From positions 1 to 64,000 of the forward strand of contig NZ_JAGMUJ010000040.1 in assembly GCF_019049255.1 (NCBI RefSeq): a DNA stretch of 64,000 bases. The letters are read 5' to 3'. This document shows, piece by piece, positions 51,355-60,486 of this stretch (positions within the stretch are counted from its first letter, which is position 1; the number at the start of each line of letters is the position of its first letter). The position numbers and the translations under genes were made by a program. The stretch comes from Streptomyces sp. AC558_RSS880 (lineage in GTDB: Bacteria; Actinomycetota; Actinomycetes; Streptomycetales; Streptomycetaceae). The notes beneath the pieces are model-generated. The model was not told the DNA's origin. It worked only from the letters and a program-made list of their open reading frames with translations, and searched no databases.

Positions 51355-52464
51355 TCACGCCGGGGACTGGAGGTGACCCGTCGGGTGCGGGTGCGCGGTG
51401 GCCGGCCGCACGGTGGCGCGCATTCCGGTGGGGGTGCTCCCCACATGCCGCTCGTTCCTCAGGATGAGCAGGGCCACGTCGTCCTTCGGCGGGCCGGCGG
51501 TGTGCCGCAGCAGTGCCGTGAGGACCGTGCGCAGCACGGACCGGGCGGTGAGCGGGTGCTCGCGCGCGGCCTCGGTGAGGACGTCCCGCAGGGGGAAGAA
51601 CCGGCCCTCGGCGTCCCGTGCCTCCTCGGCTCCGTCCGTGTGCAGGACGAGTGCGTCGCCGGGCAGCAGGGCTCCGCAGGGGACGGCGGGCAGCTCGGAC
51701 GGCAGCGGGAACGGGCCGAGCGGCGGGAGCGGATCGGTGCGGGCGAGCGGTTCGGCCCGTGCGCCGGTCAGCAGATACGGCCAGGGGTGGCCGCAGTTCA
51801 GGGCCCGCACTCCCCCGTCCGGGAGGATCTCCAGCAGCAGGACGGTGACGAACTCCTCGCCGGGCGGGCCGTCCTGGGCGGCGCCCGCCGGGTCGTGCCC
51901 GCCGTGGACCCGCTCCCTCAGGTGCCGGGCCATCGCCCGCTCCAGCCGGCGCAGCACACCGGCGAGTTCGGCCTCGTCGTGGGCGGCCTCGCGGAAGCTG
52001 CCGAGGACGGCGGCGGCGGTCCGTACGGCTCCGAGTCCGTGCCCGCGGACGTCACCGATGACGGCCCGTACGCCGTGCTCGGTGGCGACCACCTCGTACA
52101 GGTCGCCGCCGATCCGGGCTCCCGGGTCGGCGGAGAGGTGGACCGCGGCGGCGGCCAGGCCGTCGATCCGCGCGGGCGGGGGCCGCAGCAGCGCGCTCTG
52201 CGCCTCCTCCGCGACCCGGCGGGCCCGCCGCAGTTCGCGCAGCAGTCGGCGCCGCACGTGCATCACCAGGCCGGTGACGATCGCGCACATCACGGCGCTG
52301 CTGACGAGGCGTGCGCCGAGGGCGGCGTCGTGGGCGAGCGGGCAGGCCAGCCGGTAGGCGACCGCGGTGGCGCCCAGGGCCGTGGGCACCGCGAGGGTGG
52401 GCACCCGTGAGGACAGGAACCGGGGTGGCACCCTGCGGGGAGCCCCAGGCTTGAAGCGGATCAT
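51355..52464 (-). CDS. Membrane SpoIIE/PP2C-type Ser/Thr phosphatase
   Basis: The 369-residue protein has two hydrophobic segments near the N-terminus (VPTLAVPTALGATAVAYRLA and RLVSSAVMCAIVTGLVMHV), a coiled linker, then the SpoIIE domain with RIGGDLYEVV, VIGDVRGHGLGAVRTAA and the metal-binding DGAEEARD and PPKDDVALLIL. Such phosphatases dephosphorylate anti-anti-sigma factors. ATG 52464 is chosen; an upstream in-frame ATG at 52572 is less likely. No partner gene is adjacent. Confidence 0.85.
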   Translation of the reverse strand: MIRFKPGAPRRVPPRFLSSRVPTLAVPTALGATAVAYRLACPLAHDAALGARLVSSAVMCAIVTGLVMHVRRRLLRELRRARRVAEEAQSALLRPPPARIDGLAAAAVHLSADPGARIGGDLYEVVATEHGVRAVIGDVRGHGLGAVRTAAAVLGSFREAAHDEAELAGVLRRLERAMARHLRERVHGGHDPAGAAQDGPPGEEFVTVLLLEILPDGGVRALNCGHPWPYLLTGARAEPLARTDPLPPLGPFPLPSELPAVPCGALLPGDALVLHTDGAEEARDAEGRFFPLRDVLTEAAREHPLTARSVLRTVLTALLRHTAGPPKDDVALLILRNERHVGSTPTGMRATVRPATAHPHPTGHLQSPA

Positions 52465-52832
52465 GCCGATGGCCCCCCATATAGGCCCGGACAGCGCAGA
52501 CCGGCCTCGAGAGGCCGGTCTGATTCTGTCGACCATATGGCCTGATCCGGACGTATCACCTCGAATAGTCACCCGAACGAGTGAGGTGACCGGCGGGATG
52601 AGGGGAACGGGGGGTGCGGGAGGCGCATGTCACGCCCCCGCACCCCCCGGGACCCGGCGGTTATCGGCCCCGCGGACCGGCTTCGGTGCGCTTGGCTGCG
52701 CGGGCGGGTGCGGGGCAGGGGGGTCGCCCCCGCCGCCCCTTCCCTTCCCGTCCCTGGGGGCTGCGCCCCCAGCCCCCCTTTGTCCTCAAACGCCGGACGG
52801 GCTGATCGTGCCGGACGGGCTGAAACGGGGCG
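52465..52832. repeat. Intergenic region with repeats and hairpin
   Basis: This 368-base gap has no gene. An 8-bp hairpin at 52754-52772 is followed by two 14-base copies of GCCGGACGGGCTGA (52792-52805 and 52810-52823). The hairpin is similar to the one at 5213-5231. It lies downstream of pheT and probably ends its transcript. Confidence 0.6.
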
Positions 52833-55409
52833 CTAGCCCCTCAGGACCGCTCCGGTGCGGTCGCCCGCGAGGGTGACCGCCGATTCGCGGGCCGCCGAGG
52901 CCTCGTCGACGGTCAGCGTGCGGTCGGTCGCGCGGAACCGCAGCGCGTACGCCAGGGACTTGCGGCCCTCGCCCAGCTGCTCGGCGTTCTCGTACACGTC
53001 GAACAGGCGGATGGACTCCAGCAGTTCACCGGCGCCCTCGCGCAGCGCCGCCTCGACGTCCGAGGCGGGCACGAACGCGTCGACGACCAGCGCGACGTCC
53101 TGCGTGGCGACCGGGAAGGTGGAGATGCCCGGCGCCTGCGGGATGCCGTCGCCGACCTGCTCCAGGGCGTCCAGGTCCAGCTCCATCGCGCAGGCGCGCG
53201 CGGGCAGGCCCAGGGCCTTCAGGACGCGCGGGTGCAGCTCACCGGCGTGGCCGATGACGCGCTCGGCGCCGTCGACGGTGACGGTCAGCTCGGCGCAGCG
53301 GCCCGGGTGCCACGGCCCGTACTGGCCCTTGCGGACGCCCAGTTCGGCGCCGGCCTCACGGGCGACGGTCCGGGCGGCCTCGACCGCGTCGGCCCAGTCG
53401 GCGGTGCGGCCCTTGCCCCACCAGCCGGCCTGCTCGCGGGCGCCCGCCAGTACGACGGCGACGTGCCGCGGCTGGTGGGGCAGCGCGGCGTTCAGCGCGG
53501 CGATGTCGTCCTCGCTGGGGCGCCGGTCGACGGACAGGTTCGCGGCGACCCGCTGCTCCTCGCGCGGCTGGAAGACCAGGCCGGTCTCGAACAGCGCGAG
53601 GTCGTGCGAGCCCCGGCCGTCGTTGCGGCGCAGCGCGCCGAGCAGGCCCGGCAGCAGCGAGGTGCGCAGCGCGGGCTCCTCGTCGCTGAGCGGGTTGACC
53701 AGCTTGACGACGCGGCGGGCCGGGTCGTCGGCCTCCAGGCCGAGCTGGTCGAAGACCTGCTCGCTGACGAACGGGTAGTTCGGCGCCTCGACGTAACCGG
53801 CACCGGCCAGGGCCCGGCCGATACGGCGGTGCAGGCGCTGGCGGGCGGTCAGACCGCGGCCGGCCGGCGGCTTGGGCAGCGTGGAGGGCAGGTTCTCGTA
53901 GCCCTCCAGGCGGATGACCTCCTCGGCCAGGTCGTTGGCGTCGGCGAGGTCGGGCCGCCAGGACGGCACGGTGACGATCAGCTCGTCCTTCCCGCCCGTC
54001 GCCCGACCACCACCCCCCAACGACGCGTTCCACGCGGCAGAACTTCCATAAACGTCGCAGCCGACCTCCTGGAGGCGGCGTACGACGGTCTCCCGGCCGT
54101 ACGTCACCCCCGCGACCTTGTCCGGGTGGTCGGCGGGGACCGTGACGGTGTGCGGCGCGGTCGGGGCGATGACCTCGGTGACACCGGCCTCGGCGGTGCC
54201 GCCCGCGAGCAGCACCAGCAGGTCGACGGTGCGCTGCGCGGCAGCGGCGGCGGCCTGCGGGTCGACGCCGCGCTCGAAGCGGCGGGACGCCTCGGAGGAC
54301 AGCTTGTGGCGACGGGCGGTGCGCGCGACGGACACCTGGTCGAAGTGGGCTGCCTCGATCACCACGTCGGTCGTCGAGTTCCCGCCGTTCTCGGCGGCGT
54401 CGTGGTCGGCGATCTCCGTGTTGGCGCCGCCCATGACACCGGCGAGCCCGATGGGGCCGCGGTCGTCGGTGATGACGAGGTCCTCGGCGTGCAGCTTCCG
54501 CTCGACGCCGTCGAGGGTGACGATCTTCTCGCCCTCCGCGGCACGGCGCACGCCGATGGTGCCCTGGACCAGGGAGCGGTCGTACGCGTGCAGCGGCTGG
54601 CCGAGCTCCATCATCACGTAGTTGGTGACGTCCACGGCGAGCGAGATCGGGCGCATGCCGACCTTCTGCAGCCGGCGCTTCAGCCAGATCGGGGAGCGCG
54701 CCTCGGGGCTGAGGCCGGTCACCGTACGGGCGGTGAAGCGGTCGCAGCCGACCGGGTCGGAGACCTTCACCGGGTAGCCGAAGGCGTTCGGTCCCGGCAC
54801 GTCGAGGAGCGCCGGGTCGCGCAGCGGCAGGCCGTAGGCGATGGCGGTCTCGCGGGCGACACCGCGGAGGGACAGACAGTCGCCGCGGTTGGCGGTGACG
54901 GCGATGTCCAGGACCTCGTCGACCAGTTCGAGGAGCTCGATGGCGTCCTTGCCGACCTCGGTCTCCGGCGGCAGCACGATGATGCCGTGCGTGCCGTCGT
55001 CGCCCATGCCCAGCTCGTCGCTGGAGCAGATCATGCCGTGGGAGGTCTTGCCGTACGTCTTGCGCGCGGAGATCGAGAAACCGCCGGGCAGGGTGGCGCC
55101 GGGCAGGACCACGACGACCTTGTCGCCGACGGCGAAGTTGCGGGCGCCGCAGACGATCTCCTGGGGCTCGCCGGTGCCGTTGGCCTGTCCGACGTCGACG
55201 GTGCAGAAGCGGATCGGCTTCTTGAAGCCCTCCAGCTCCTCGATGGTCAGCACCTGGCCGACGACGAGGGGGCCCTTGAGGTCGGCGCCGAGGTGCTCGA
55301 CGGTCTCGACCTCGAGCCCGGCCGAAATGAGCTTGGCCTGTACGTCACGGCCGGTCTCCGTCGCCGGCAGGTCGACGTACTCCCGCAGCCAAGAAAGCGG
55401 GATCCGCAT
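52833..55409 (-). CDS. pheT: Phenylalanyl-tRNA synthetase beta subunit
   Basis: The 858-residue beta subunit has the N-terminal tRNA-binding domain (VGQVLTIEELEGFKKPIRFCTVDV), the B3/B4 editing region, the B5 region and the C-terminal ferredoxin-like anticodon-binding domain (PGISTFPVATQDVALVVDAFVPASDVEAAL). With PheS it charges tRNA-Phe. Its ATG overlaps the pheS stop by one base (TGATG). A 20-codon atypical insertion occurs at 53988-54047. Confidence 0.96.
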   Translation of the reverse strand: MRIPLSWLREYVDLPATETGRDVQAKLISAGLEVETVEHLGADLKGPLVVGQVLTIEELEGFKKPIRFCTVDVGQANGTGEPQEIVCGARNFAVGDKVVVVLPGATLPGGFSISARKTYGKTSHGMICSSDELGMGDDGTHGIIVLPPETEVGKDAIELLELVDEVLDIAVTANRGDCLSLRGVARETAIAYGLPLRDPALLDVPGPNAFGYPVKVSDPVGCDRFTARTVTGLSPEARSPIWLKRRLQKVGMRPISLAVDVTNYVMMELGQPLHAYDRSLVQGTIGVRRAAEGEKIVTLDGVERKLHAEDLVITDDRGPIGLAGVMGGANTEIADHDAAENGGNSTTDVVIEAAHFDQVSVARTARRHKLSSEASRRFERGVDPQAAAAAAQRTVDLLVLLAGGTAEAGVTEVIAPTAPHTVTVPADHPDKVAGVTYGRETVVRRLQEVGCDVYGSSAAWNASLGGGGRATGGKDELIVTVPSWRPDLADANDLAEEVIRLEGYENLPSTLPKPPAGRGLTARQRLHRRIGRALAGAGYVEAPNYPFVSEQVFDQLGLEADDPARRVVKLVNPLSDEEPALRTSLLPGLLGALRRNDGRGSHDLALFETGLVFQPREEQRVAANLSVDRRPSEDDIAALNAALPHQPRHVAVVLAGAREQAGWWGKGRTADWADAVEAARTVAREAGAELGVRKGQYGPWHPGRCAELTVTVDGAERVIGHAGELHPRVLKALGLPARACAMELDLDALEQVGDGIPQAPGISTFPVATQDVALVVDAFVPASDVEAALREGAGELLESIRLFDVYENAEQLGEGRKSLAYALRFRATDRTLTVDEASAARESAVTLAGDRTGAVLRG
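53988..54047 (-). other. 20-codon atypical insertion in pheT
   Basis: Between CDVY and DELIVTVP the protein has 20 extra residues (GSSAAWNASLGGGG, RATGGK). The codons (TAT just before, GGA, AGT, TCT, TTG, several GGT) are rare in this genome, and the segment is less GC-biased at third positions than pheT around it. Confidence 0.6.
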
Positions 55410-56530
55410 CAGATCTCCATCCCGAACGGCCGGGTGAACCGGACGTCACCCTCGACCATGTCTCGCATGTCCTCGACGTTGTGGCGGAACATCAGCATCC
55501 GCTCGATGCCGAACCCGAAGGCGAAGCCGCTGTACTTCTCGGGGTCGACGCCGCAGGCGGTGAGCACCCGCGGGTTGACCATGCCGCAGCCGCCCAGCTC
55601 GATCCAGCCCTCGCTGGAGCAGGTGCGGCAGGGGCGGTCGGGGTTGCCGACGGACGCGCCCTTGCAGACGTAGCAGAGCATGTCCATCTCGGCGCTCGGC
55701 TCGGTGAAGGGGAAGAAGTTCGGCCGCAGCCGGGTCTTCATCTCCGCGCCGAACAGCGACTGGACCATGTGGTCCAGGGTGCCCTTGAGGTCCGCCATGG
55801 TCAGGCCCTCGTCGATCGCGAGCAGCTCGACCTGGTGGAAGACGGGGGTGTGCGTGGCGTCCAGCTCGTCGGTGCGGTACACGCGGCCGGGGCAGATCAC
55901 GTAGACCGGCAGCTCGCGGTCGAGCGCGGAGCGGATCTGCACGGGCGAGGTGTGGGTGCGCAGCACCACGCCGGACTCGGTGCCGCCGTCCGGGCCCCGC
56001 ACGAAGAAGGTGTCGGCCTCGCCGCGGGCCGGGTGGTCCGGGCCGATGTTCAGGGCGTCGAAGTTGAACCACTCGGCCTCGACCTCGGGGCCCTCGGCGA
56101 CCTCGTAGCCCATGGCCACGAAGATGTCCTCGATGCGCTCCGACAGCGTGGTGAGCGGGTGGCGGGCGCCGGCCCGGACGCGGTCGTAGGGCAGCGTGAC
56201 GTCCACCGCCTCCTCGACCAGGACGCGCGCGTCGCGCTCGGCCTCGAGTTCGGCCTGGCGGGCGGCGAGGCCCTTGTTCACGGCACCGCGCGCCTGTCCC
56301 ACCCGCTTGCCGGCCTCGGCCTTGGCGTGCGGGGGCAGGGCGCCGATCTCGCGGTTGGCGAGGGACAGCGGGGAGGTGGGGCCGGTGTGGGCGACCTTGG
56401 CCTCGTGGAGGGCGTCGAGGGAGTCCGCGGCGGCGAAGGCGGCGAGCGCCTCGTCCCGCATGCGCTCGATCTCTTCCGGTTTCAACGTCTCGACCTCGAC
56501 AGGGTCGTACGACTTATTGGGTGCCGACAT
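55409..56530 (-). CDS. pheS: Phenylalanyl-tRNA synthetase alpha subunit
   Basis: The 373-residue alpha subunit has the class-II motifs HPLTTLSERIEDIFVAMGYE, FHQVELLAIDEGLTMADLKG and RPNFFPFTEPSAEMDML. A CxxC..CxxC element (CYVCKGASV then PCRTCSSEGW) is inserted before the GGCGMVNP motif; this is a zinc-ribbon-like feature seen in actinobacterial PheS from memory. ATG 56530 has a GGGAAGAG site. Start of pheST. Confidence 0.96.
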   Translation of the reverse strand: MSAPNKSYDPVEVETLKPEEIERMRDEALAAFAAADSLDALHEAKVAHTGPTSPLSLANREIGALPPHAKAEAGKRVGQARGAVNKGLAARQAELEAERDARVLVEEAVDVTLPYDRVRAGARHPLTTLSERIEDIFVAMGYEVAEGPEVEAEWFNFDALNIGPDHPARGEADTFFVRGPDGGTESGVVLRTHTSPVQIRSALDRELPVYVICPGRVYRTDELDATHTPVFHQVELLAIDEGLTMADLKGTLDHMVQSLFGAEMKTRLRPNFFPFTEPSAEMDMLCYVCKGASVGNPDRPCRTCSSEGWIELGGCGMVNPRVLTACGVDPEKYSGFAFGFGIERMLMFRHNVEDMRDMVEGDVRFTRPFGMEI

Positions 56531-56676
56531 CTCTTCCCGTGCTTCCGATTGGCTGGCTGATGGTCCCCGTACCGACTCGTGGACGGTGCGTCCAGGTTTT
56601 CGGGACACAAAGGTGCCAAAGGCCGAGTCTAACGGGGTGAGGGAACGCGAATGCGCCCGTGGGACCTTCGGACCTC

Positions 56677-57813
56677 TCAGGTGAGATACGCCGGTGCCGC
56701 CACGGGCAACGTAAATCGGAACTCGGCGCCGCCGCCGGGGGCGCGTCCGACCGTGATGGTGCCGCCGTGGGCCTCGACGATGCCCTTGACGATGTACAGC
56801 CCGAGGCCCGTCCCGCCGCGCTTGCTGCCCCGCCAGAAGCGGGTGAAGACGCGGTTCATGGACTCCTCCGGAATGCCGGGCCCCTCGTCGCTCACCGTGA
56901 CCGACGTACCGACGTCCTCCCGTTCGCGGGGGGACGCCGAGGGCGTGATGTCAATCGTGACGGTTCCCTCGCCGTGCCGCACCGCATTTTCCAGCAGGTT
57001 GCCCAGCACCTGGTCGATCTTGTCGGGGTCGGCCCACAGGTCGGGCAGCGGGTGCTGCACCCGCAGCAGGAAGCGGTCGGCCTGCTGCCCGGCGGCGACG
57101 TGGGCCTGGATGTGCCGTCCGACGGCGGCCCCGATGTCGACGGGCTGGCGGCGCACCTCCAGGCGCCCGGAGTCGATGCGGGATATGTCGAGCAGCTCGG
57201 CGATGAGCCGGGTGACCCGGTCGGCGTCGGCGTCGACGGTCTCCAGCATCAGCCGTTTCTGGTCGTCGGTGAACCGCTCCCACTTGGCGAGCAGGGTGGC
57301 GGTGAAGCCCTTGACGGAGGTGAGCGGGGAGCGCAGTTCGTGGGCGACGGTGGCGATCAGCTCGGCGTGGCTGCGCTCGGTGCGGCGCCGGGCCTCGGTG
57401 TCGCGCAGGGTGACGACGACGCGGCGGACGGGGCCGGTGGGTGCGGCGCGGACGTAGCGGGCGGAGACGAGGACCTCCCGGCCTCCGGGGAGCAGCAGGT
57501 TGCGTTCGGGCTGGCGGACGCGGATGGCGAGGCCGCCGTAGGGGTCGGTGAGCTGCCACCAGCGGCGGCCCTCCAGGTCCTCTAACGGCAGGGCCGTCTC
57601 CAGCGGCCGGCCGAGGGCCCGCTCGGCGGGGACGGCCGTGATGCGGACGGCTGCCGCGTTGAAGCAGATCACCCGTCCGTGTTCGTCGGCGACGACCAGT
57701 CCGTCGGGCAGCTGGTCGGGGTCGATGCCGAGTTCGGCGAGATCACCGGGCCGGGGCGCGGGCGGGCGCGCCGCCCGTTCTGCTCCCGGTGCGCTGCTCG
57801 TGCCGACGCTCAT
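56677..57813 (-). CDS. Soluble PAS-domain sensor histidine kinase
   Basis: The 378-residue protein has a PAS domain (about residues 30-140: GLVVADEHGRVICFNAAAVRITAVPAERALG), a HisKA dimerisation domain with the phospho-His in VAHELRSPLTSVKG (about 157) and a HATPase domain (NLLENAVRHGEG, DEGPGIPEE, GTGLGLYIVKGI). There is no membrane segment and no response regulator nearby, so it is an orphan cytosolic kinase. It sits between trmH and pheS in the translation cluster. Confidence 0.88.
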   Translation of the reverse strand: MSVGTSSAPGAERAARPPAPRPGDLAELGIDPDQLPDGLVVADEHGRVICFNAAAVRITAVPAERALGRPLETALPLEDLEGRRWWQLTDPYGGLAIRVRQPERNLLLPGGREVLVSARYVRAAPTGPVRRVVVTLRDTEARRRTERSHAELIATVAHELRSPLTSVKGFTATLLAKWERFTDDQKRLMLETVDADADRVTRLIAELLDISRIDSGRLEVRRQPVDIGAAVGRHIQAHVAAGQQADRFLLRVQHPLPDLWADPDKIDQVLGNLLENAVRHGEGTVTIDITPSASPREREDVGTSVTVSDEGPGIPEESMNRVFTRFWRGSKRGGTGLGLYIVKGIVEAHGGTITVGRAPGGGAEFRFTLPVAAPAYLT

Positions 57814-57905
57814 CCCCGTACCCCACCTCTCGGAACGTCCTCGGGGCGCCCCGTGCTCGAGCCCTGCCGAGAGCTTGGGGGAGGGTCCCCGAGCTGGTCA
57901 CCCTA

Positions 57906-58766
57906 CTAGTTCCCGGTGACGGAGCGGCACCCTCCGGCGGCGCGCTGTGCACGCGCCGACGCGTAGAGACATACGGCGGCGGCGGTGGCGAGGTTCAGGC
58001 TCTCCGCCTTTCCGTGGATGGGGACGCGGACGACGGCGTCGGTGAGGGCGCGGGTCTCCTCGGGCAGGCCCCAGGCCTCGTTGCCGAAGACCCAGGCGGT
58101 GGGCCCGCCCATGGTGCCCTTGTCGAGCTCGTCGTCGAGGTCGCGGTCCCCGGCGCCGTCGGCGGCGAGCAGCCGCACGCCCGCGTCCCGCAGCCCGGTC
58201 ACGGCCTGTGCGACGGGGACGCCGACGGCGACCGGAAGATGGAACAGGGAGCCGACGGAGGCGCGTACGGCCTTGGGGTTGTACAGGTCGACGGAGGCGT
58301 CGGTGAGGACGACGGCCTCGGCTCCGGCGGCGTCGGCGCACCGCAGCACGGTGCCGGCGTTCCCGGGGTCGCGCACGTGGGCGAGGACGGCGACGAGCTT
58401 GGGCCGGGCGGCGAGGATCTCCTCGAACGGCGTGTCCAGGAACCGGCAGACGCCGACCAGCCCCTGCGGAGTGACGGTGGTGGAGATGTCGGCGATGACG
58501 TCCTCGGAGGCGAGGTGCACCCGGGCCCCGGCGTCCCGCGCCGCCCCGACGATGTCGGCGTACCGCTCGGCGGCCTCGACGGTGGCGAACAGCTCGACGA
58601 GCGTGCCGGCGTTCCCGGCGCGATGCCCGGCCGCCTCCCGCACGGCCTGCGGCCCCTCGGCGAGGAACAGCCGCTCCTTCCCCCGGAAGTTCCGCTTGCC
58701 GAGCCGCCGGGCGGCGGACACACGGGGCGAGCGGGGGGAGATCAGCTCGGGGCTGACGGGAGGCAT
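57906..58766 (-). CDS. TrmH/SpoU-family rRNA 2'-O-methyltransferase
   Basis: The 286-residue protein has an L30e-like N-terminal RNA-binding part (RNFRGKERLFLAEGPQAVREA) and the SpoU catalytic domain (DPGNAGTVLRCADAAGAE, FGNEAWGLPEE, VPIHGKAESLNLATAAAVCLY). It lies just downstream of rplT in the cluster with ribosomal protein genes, consistent with a 23S rRNA target. ATG 58766 has a GAAGGTGAAGAAG-type site. Confidence 0.9.
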   Translation of the reverse strand: MPPVSPELISPRSPRVSAARRLGKRNFRGKERLFLAEGPQAVREAAGHRAGNAGTLVELFATVEAAERYADIVGAARDAGARVHLASEDVIADISTTVTPQGLVGVCRFLDTPFEEILAARPKLVAVLAHVRDPGNAGTVLRCADAAGAEAVVLTDASVDLYNPKAVRASVGSLFHLPVAVGVPVAQAVTGLRDAGVRLLAADGAGDRDLDDELDKGTMGGPTAWVFGNEAWGLPEETRALTDAVVRVPIHGKAESLNLATAAAVCLYASARAQRAAGGCRSVTGN

Positions 58767-58883
58767 CTTCTTCACCTTCGGGAGAATCACAACGTGCGGC
58801 GCTTCTTGGGACTGGGACAACAGTGTCGTCCCCTGGCGTCGGCGTGATGCGGCTGCCGTGGAAGCGGGCGTCGCCGCAATTCC

Positions 58884-58944
58884 CAGGGGCGCGGGGCTGT
58901 ATCGACATGCGGCTTTGCCGCGTGGGCGCGACCGGCCACAACGG
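58884..58944 (-). repeat. Dispersed GC-rich intergenic repeat, copy C (inverted)
   Basis: Reverse-orientation relative of the repeats at 19617-19679 and 22988-23051, with CAGGGGCGCGGGGCTGT and TGCCGCGTGGGCGCGA. It lies between rplT and trmH. Confidence 0.7.
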
Positions 58945-59047
58945 ACCTGCGGCCGAACGACGGCCGACGACCTGGCAACAACAGGACCCGCAAGCTGCGA
59001 AGCCTGCGGGTCCTGGAAAGTCACGTCGGCTCAGAGCCGGCGCGGCG

Positions 59048-59431
59048 TCACGCGGCCTTGGGCGCGTTCACGTCCGCCGGCAGCGCCTTCTGCGCGACCT
59101 CGACGAGCGCGGCGAACGCCGTCGCGTCGTTGACGGCCAGCTCCGCCAGGATCTTGCGGTCGACCTCGACGTTCGCGGCCTTCAGACCCTGGATGAAGCG
59201 GTTGTACGTGATGCCGTTGGCGCGGGCGGCGGCGTTGATGCGCTGGATCCACAGCTGGCGGAAGTCACCCTTGCGCTTCTTGCGGTCGTTGTAGTTGTAG
59301 ACCAGCGAGTGGGTGACCTGCTCCTTGGCCTTGCGGTACAGGCGCGAGCGCTGACCGCGGTAGCCGGAGGCCTGCTCGAGGATCGCCCGGCGCTTCTTGT
59401 GGGCGTTGACTGCCCGCTTGACGCGTGCCAC
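59048..59431 (-). CDS. rplT: 50S ribosomal protein L20
   Basis: The 127-residue protein has the L20 signature KKRRAILEQASGYRGQRSRLYR and DRKKRKGDFRQLWIQRINAAAR. It helps early 50S assembly and in many bacteria represses infC-rpmI-rplT. GTG 59431 has an AAGGAGTT site. Confidence 0.97.
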   Translation of the reverse strand: MARVKRAVNAHKKRRAILEQASGYRGQRSRLYRKAKEQVTHSLVYNYNDRKKRKGDFRQLWIQRINAAARANGITYNRFIQGLKAANVEVDRKILAELAVNDATAFAALVEVAQKALPADVNAPKAA

Positions 59432-59526
59432 TTGTTAACTCCTTGTAGCGGGGCCGTGGTTGTCCTCACACGGCCCGGAAACGATTGGGTCCCGGTGTGG
59501 GTGGATCAGGCGCTGGGCGCCCGGTC

Positions 59527-59721
59527 TCACTTGCCGAGAAGCTTCTTGATCTTCGCGGCGTCGCCCGGGGCCATCTCGGCGTTGCCGGTGAGGCGACGCG
59601 TCACGCGGGACGACTTGTGCTCGAGCAGGTGGCGCTTGCCGGCGCGCTCACGGAGCACCTTGCCGGAGCCGGTGACCTTGAAGCGCTTGCTGGCACCGCT
59701 GTGCGACTTGTTCTTCGGCAT
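59527..59721 (-). CDS. rpmI: 50S ribosomal protein L35
   Basis: The 64-residue protein MPKNKSHSGASKRFKVTGSG...ending AAKIKKLLGK is L35. ATG 59721 has a GAGGAGAG site. It lies between infC and rplT in the usual order. Confidence 0.97.
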   Translation of the reverse strand: MPKNKSHSGASKRFKVTGSGKVLRERAGKRHLLEHKSSRVTRRLTGNAEMAPGDAAKIKKLLGK

Positions 59722-59832
59722 AGCGCCGTTCTCTCCTCGTCGGTGGCGCTCCGGTGCCCGGCCATGAGAACCGGGCACGGTGGAGCGTCGTACTTGTATC
59801 GGTTACGTCCTGGGGACTCGCGTCCCCCGGGG

Positions 59833-60486
59833 TCACGCCTCGGCGGAAGCCTCGGCCGGAGCGTCGGCGTTCGCGGCGTCGGGGTCCGCGGCGTTCATCG
59901 AGCGGCCGGGGTTGGCCTTCGCCTCCGCCTTGCGGGCTTCCTGCGCCTGGCGAGCCTCGGCCATCGCCTCGGTCTTCTTCTTGTGCGGACCGAGGACCAT
60001 GATCATGTTGCGGCCGTCCTGCTTCGGGTTCGACTCCACGAAGCCGAGGTCCTGGACGTCCTCCGCGAGACGCTGCAGCAGTCGGTAGCCGAGCTCCGGC
60101 CGGGACTGCTCGCGACCACGGAACATGATCGTGATCTTGACCTTGTCGCCCTGCTTGAGGAACCGGACGACGTGACCCTTCTTGGTGTCATAGTCGTGCG
60201 GGTCGATCTTCGGCCGGAGCTTCATCTCCTTGATGACCGTGTGCGCCTGGTTCTTGCGCGCCTCACGGGCCTTCATGGCCGACTCGTACTTGAACTTCCC
60301 GTAGTCCATGAGCTTGCACACGGGCGGACGGGCGTTCGCCGCGACCTCGACGAGGTCGAGGTCGTACTCCTGCGCAAGCTCCAGGGCCTTGGCAAGCGGG
60401 ACAATCCCGACCTGCTCGCCGCTGGGACCGACAAGTCGCACCTCGGGAACGCGAATCCGGTCGTTGATGCGGGGCTCGGCGCTGAT
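59833..60486 (-). CDS. infC: Translation initiation factor IF-3 with AUC start
   Basis: The 217-residue protein reads ISAEPRINDRIRVPEVRLVG from an ATC at 60486. The spacing from GAGGAGG and the conserved N-terminus show that ATC is the true start; a GTG at 60441 would remove the conserved RINDRIRVPEVRL region. IF3 prevents subunit joining and checks the start codon, so its own rare AUC start gives self-limitation. The C-terminal tail is Ala/Asp-rich and longer than in E. coli. Confidence 0.93.
   Translation of the reverse strand: MSAEPRINDRIRVPEVRLVGPSGEQVGIVPLAKALELAQEYDLDLVEVAANARPPVCKLMDYGKFKYESAMKAREARKNQAHTVIKEMKLRPKIDPHDYDTKKGHVVRFLKQGDKVKITIMFRGREQSRPELGYRLLQRLAEDVQDLGFVESNPKQDGRNMIMVLGPHKKKTEAMAEARQAQEARKAEAKANPGRSMNAADPDAANADAPAEASAEA

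Noticed and set aside
52754..52823. Possible short tandem repeat array or CRISPR
   Set aside because: Only two 14-base copies with a 4-base spacer; this is a common intergenic element.
56531..56676. T-box leader before pheS
   Set aside because: No T-box core or specifier structure was seen and the region is too short.
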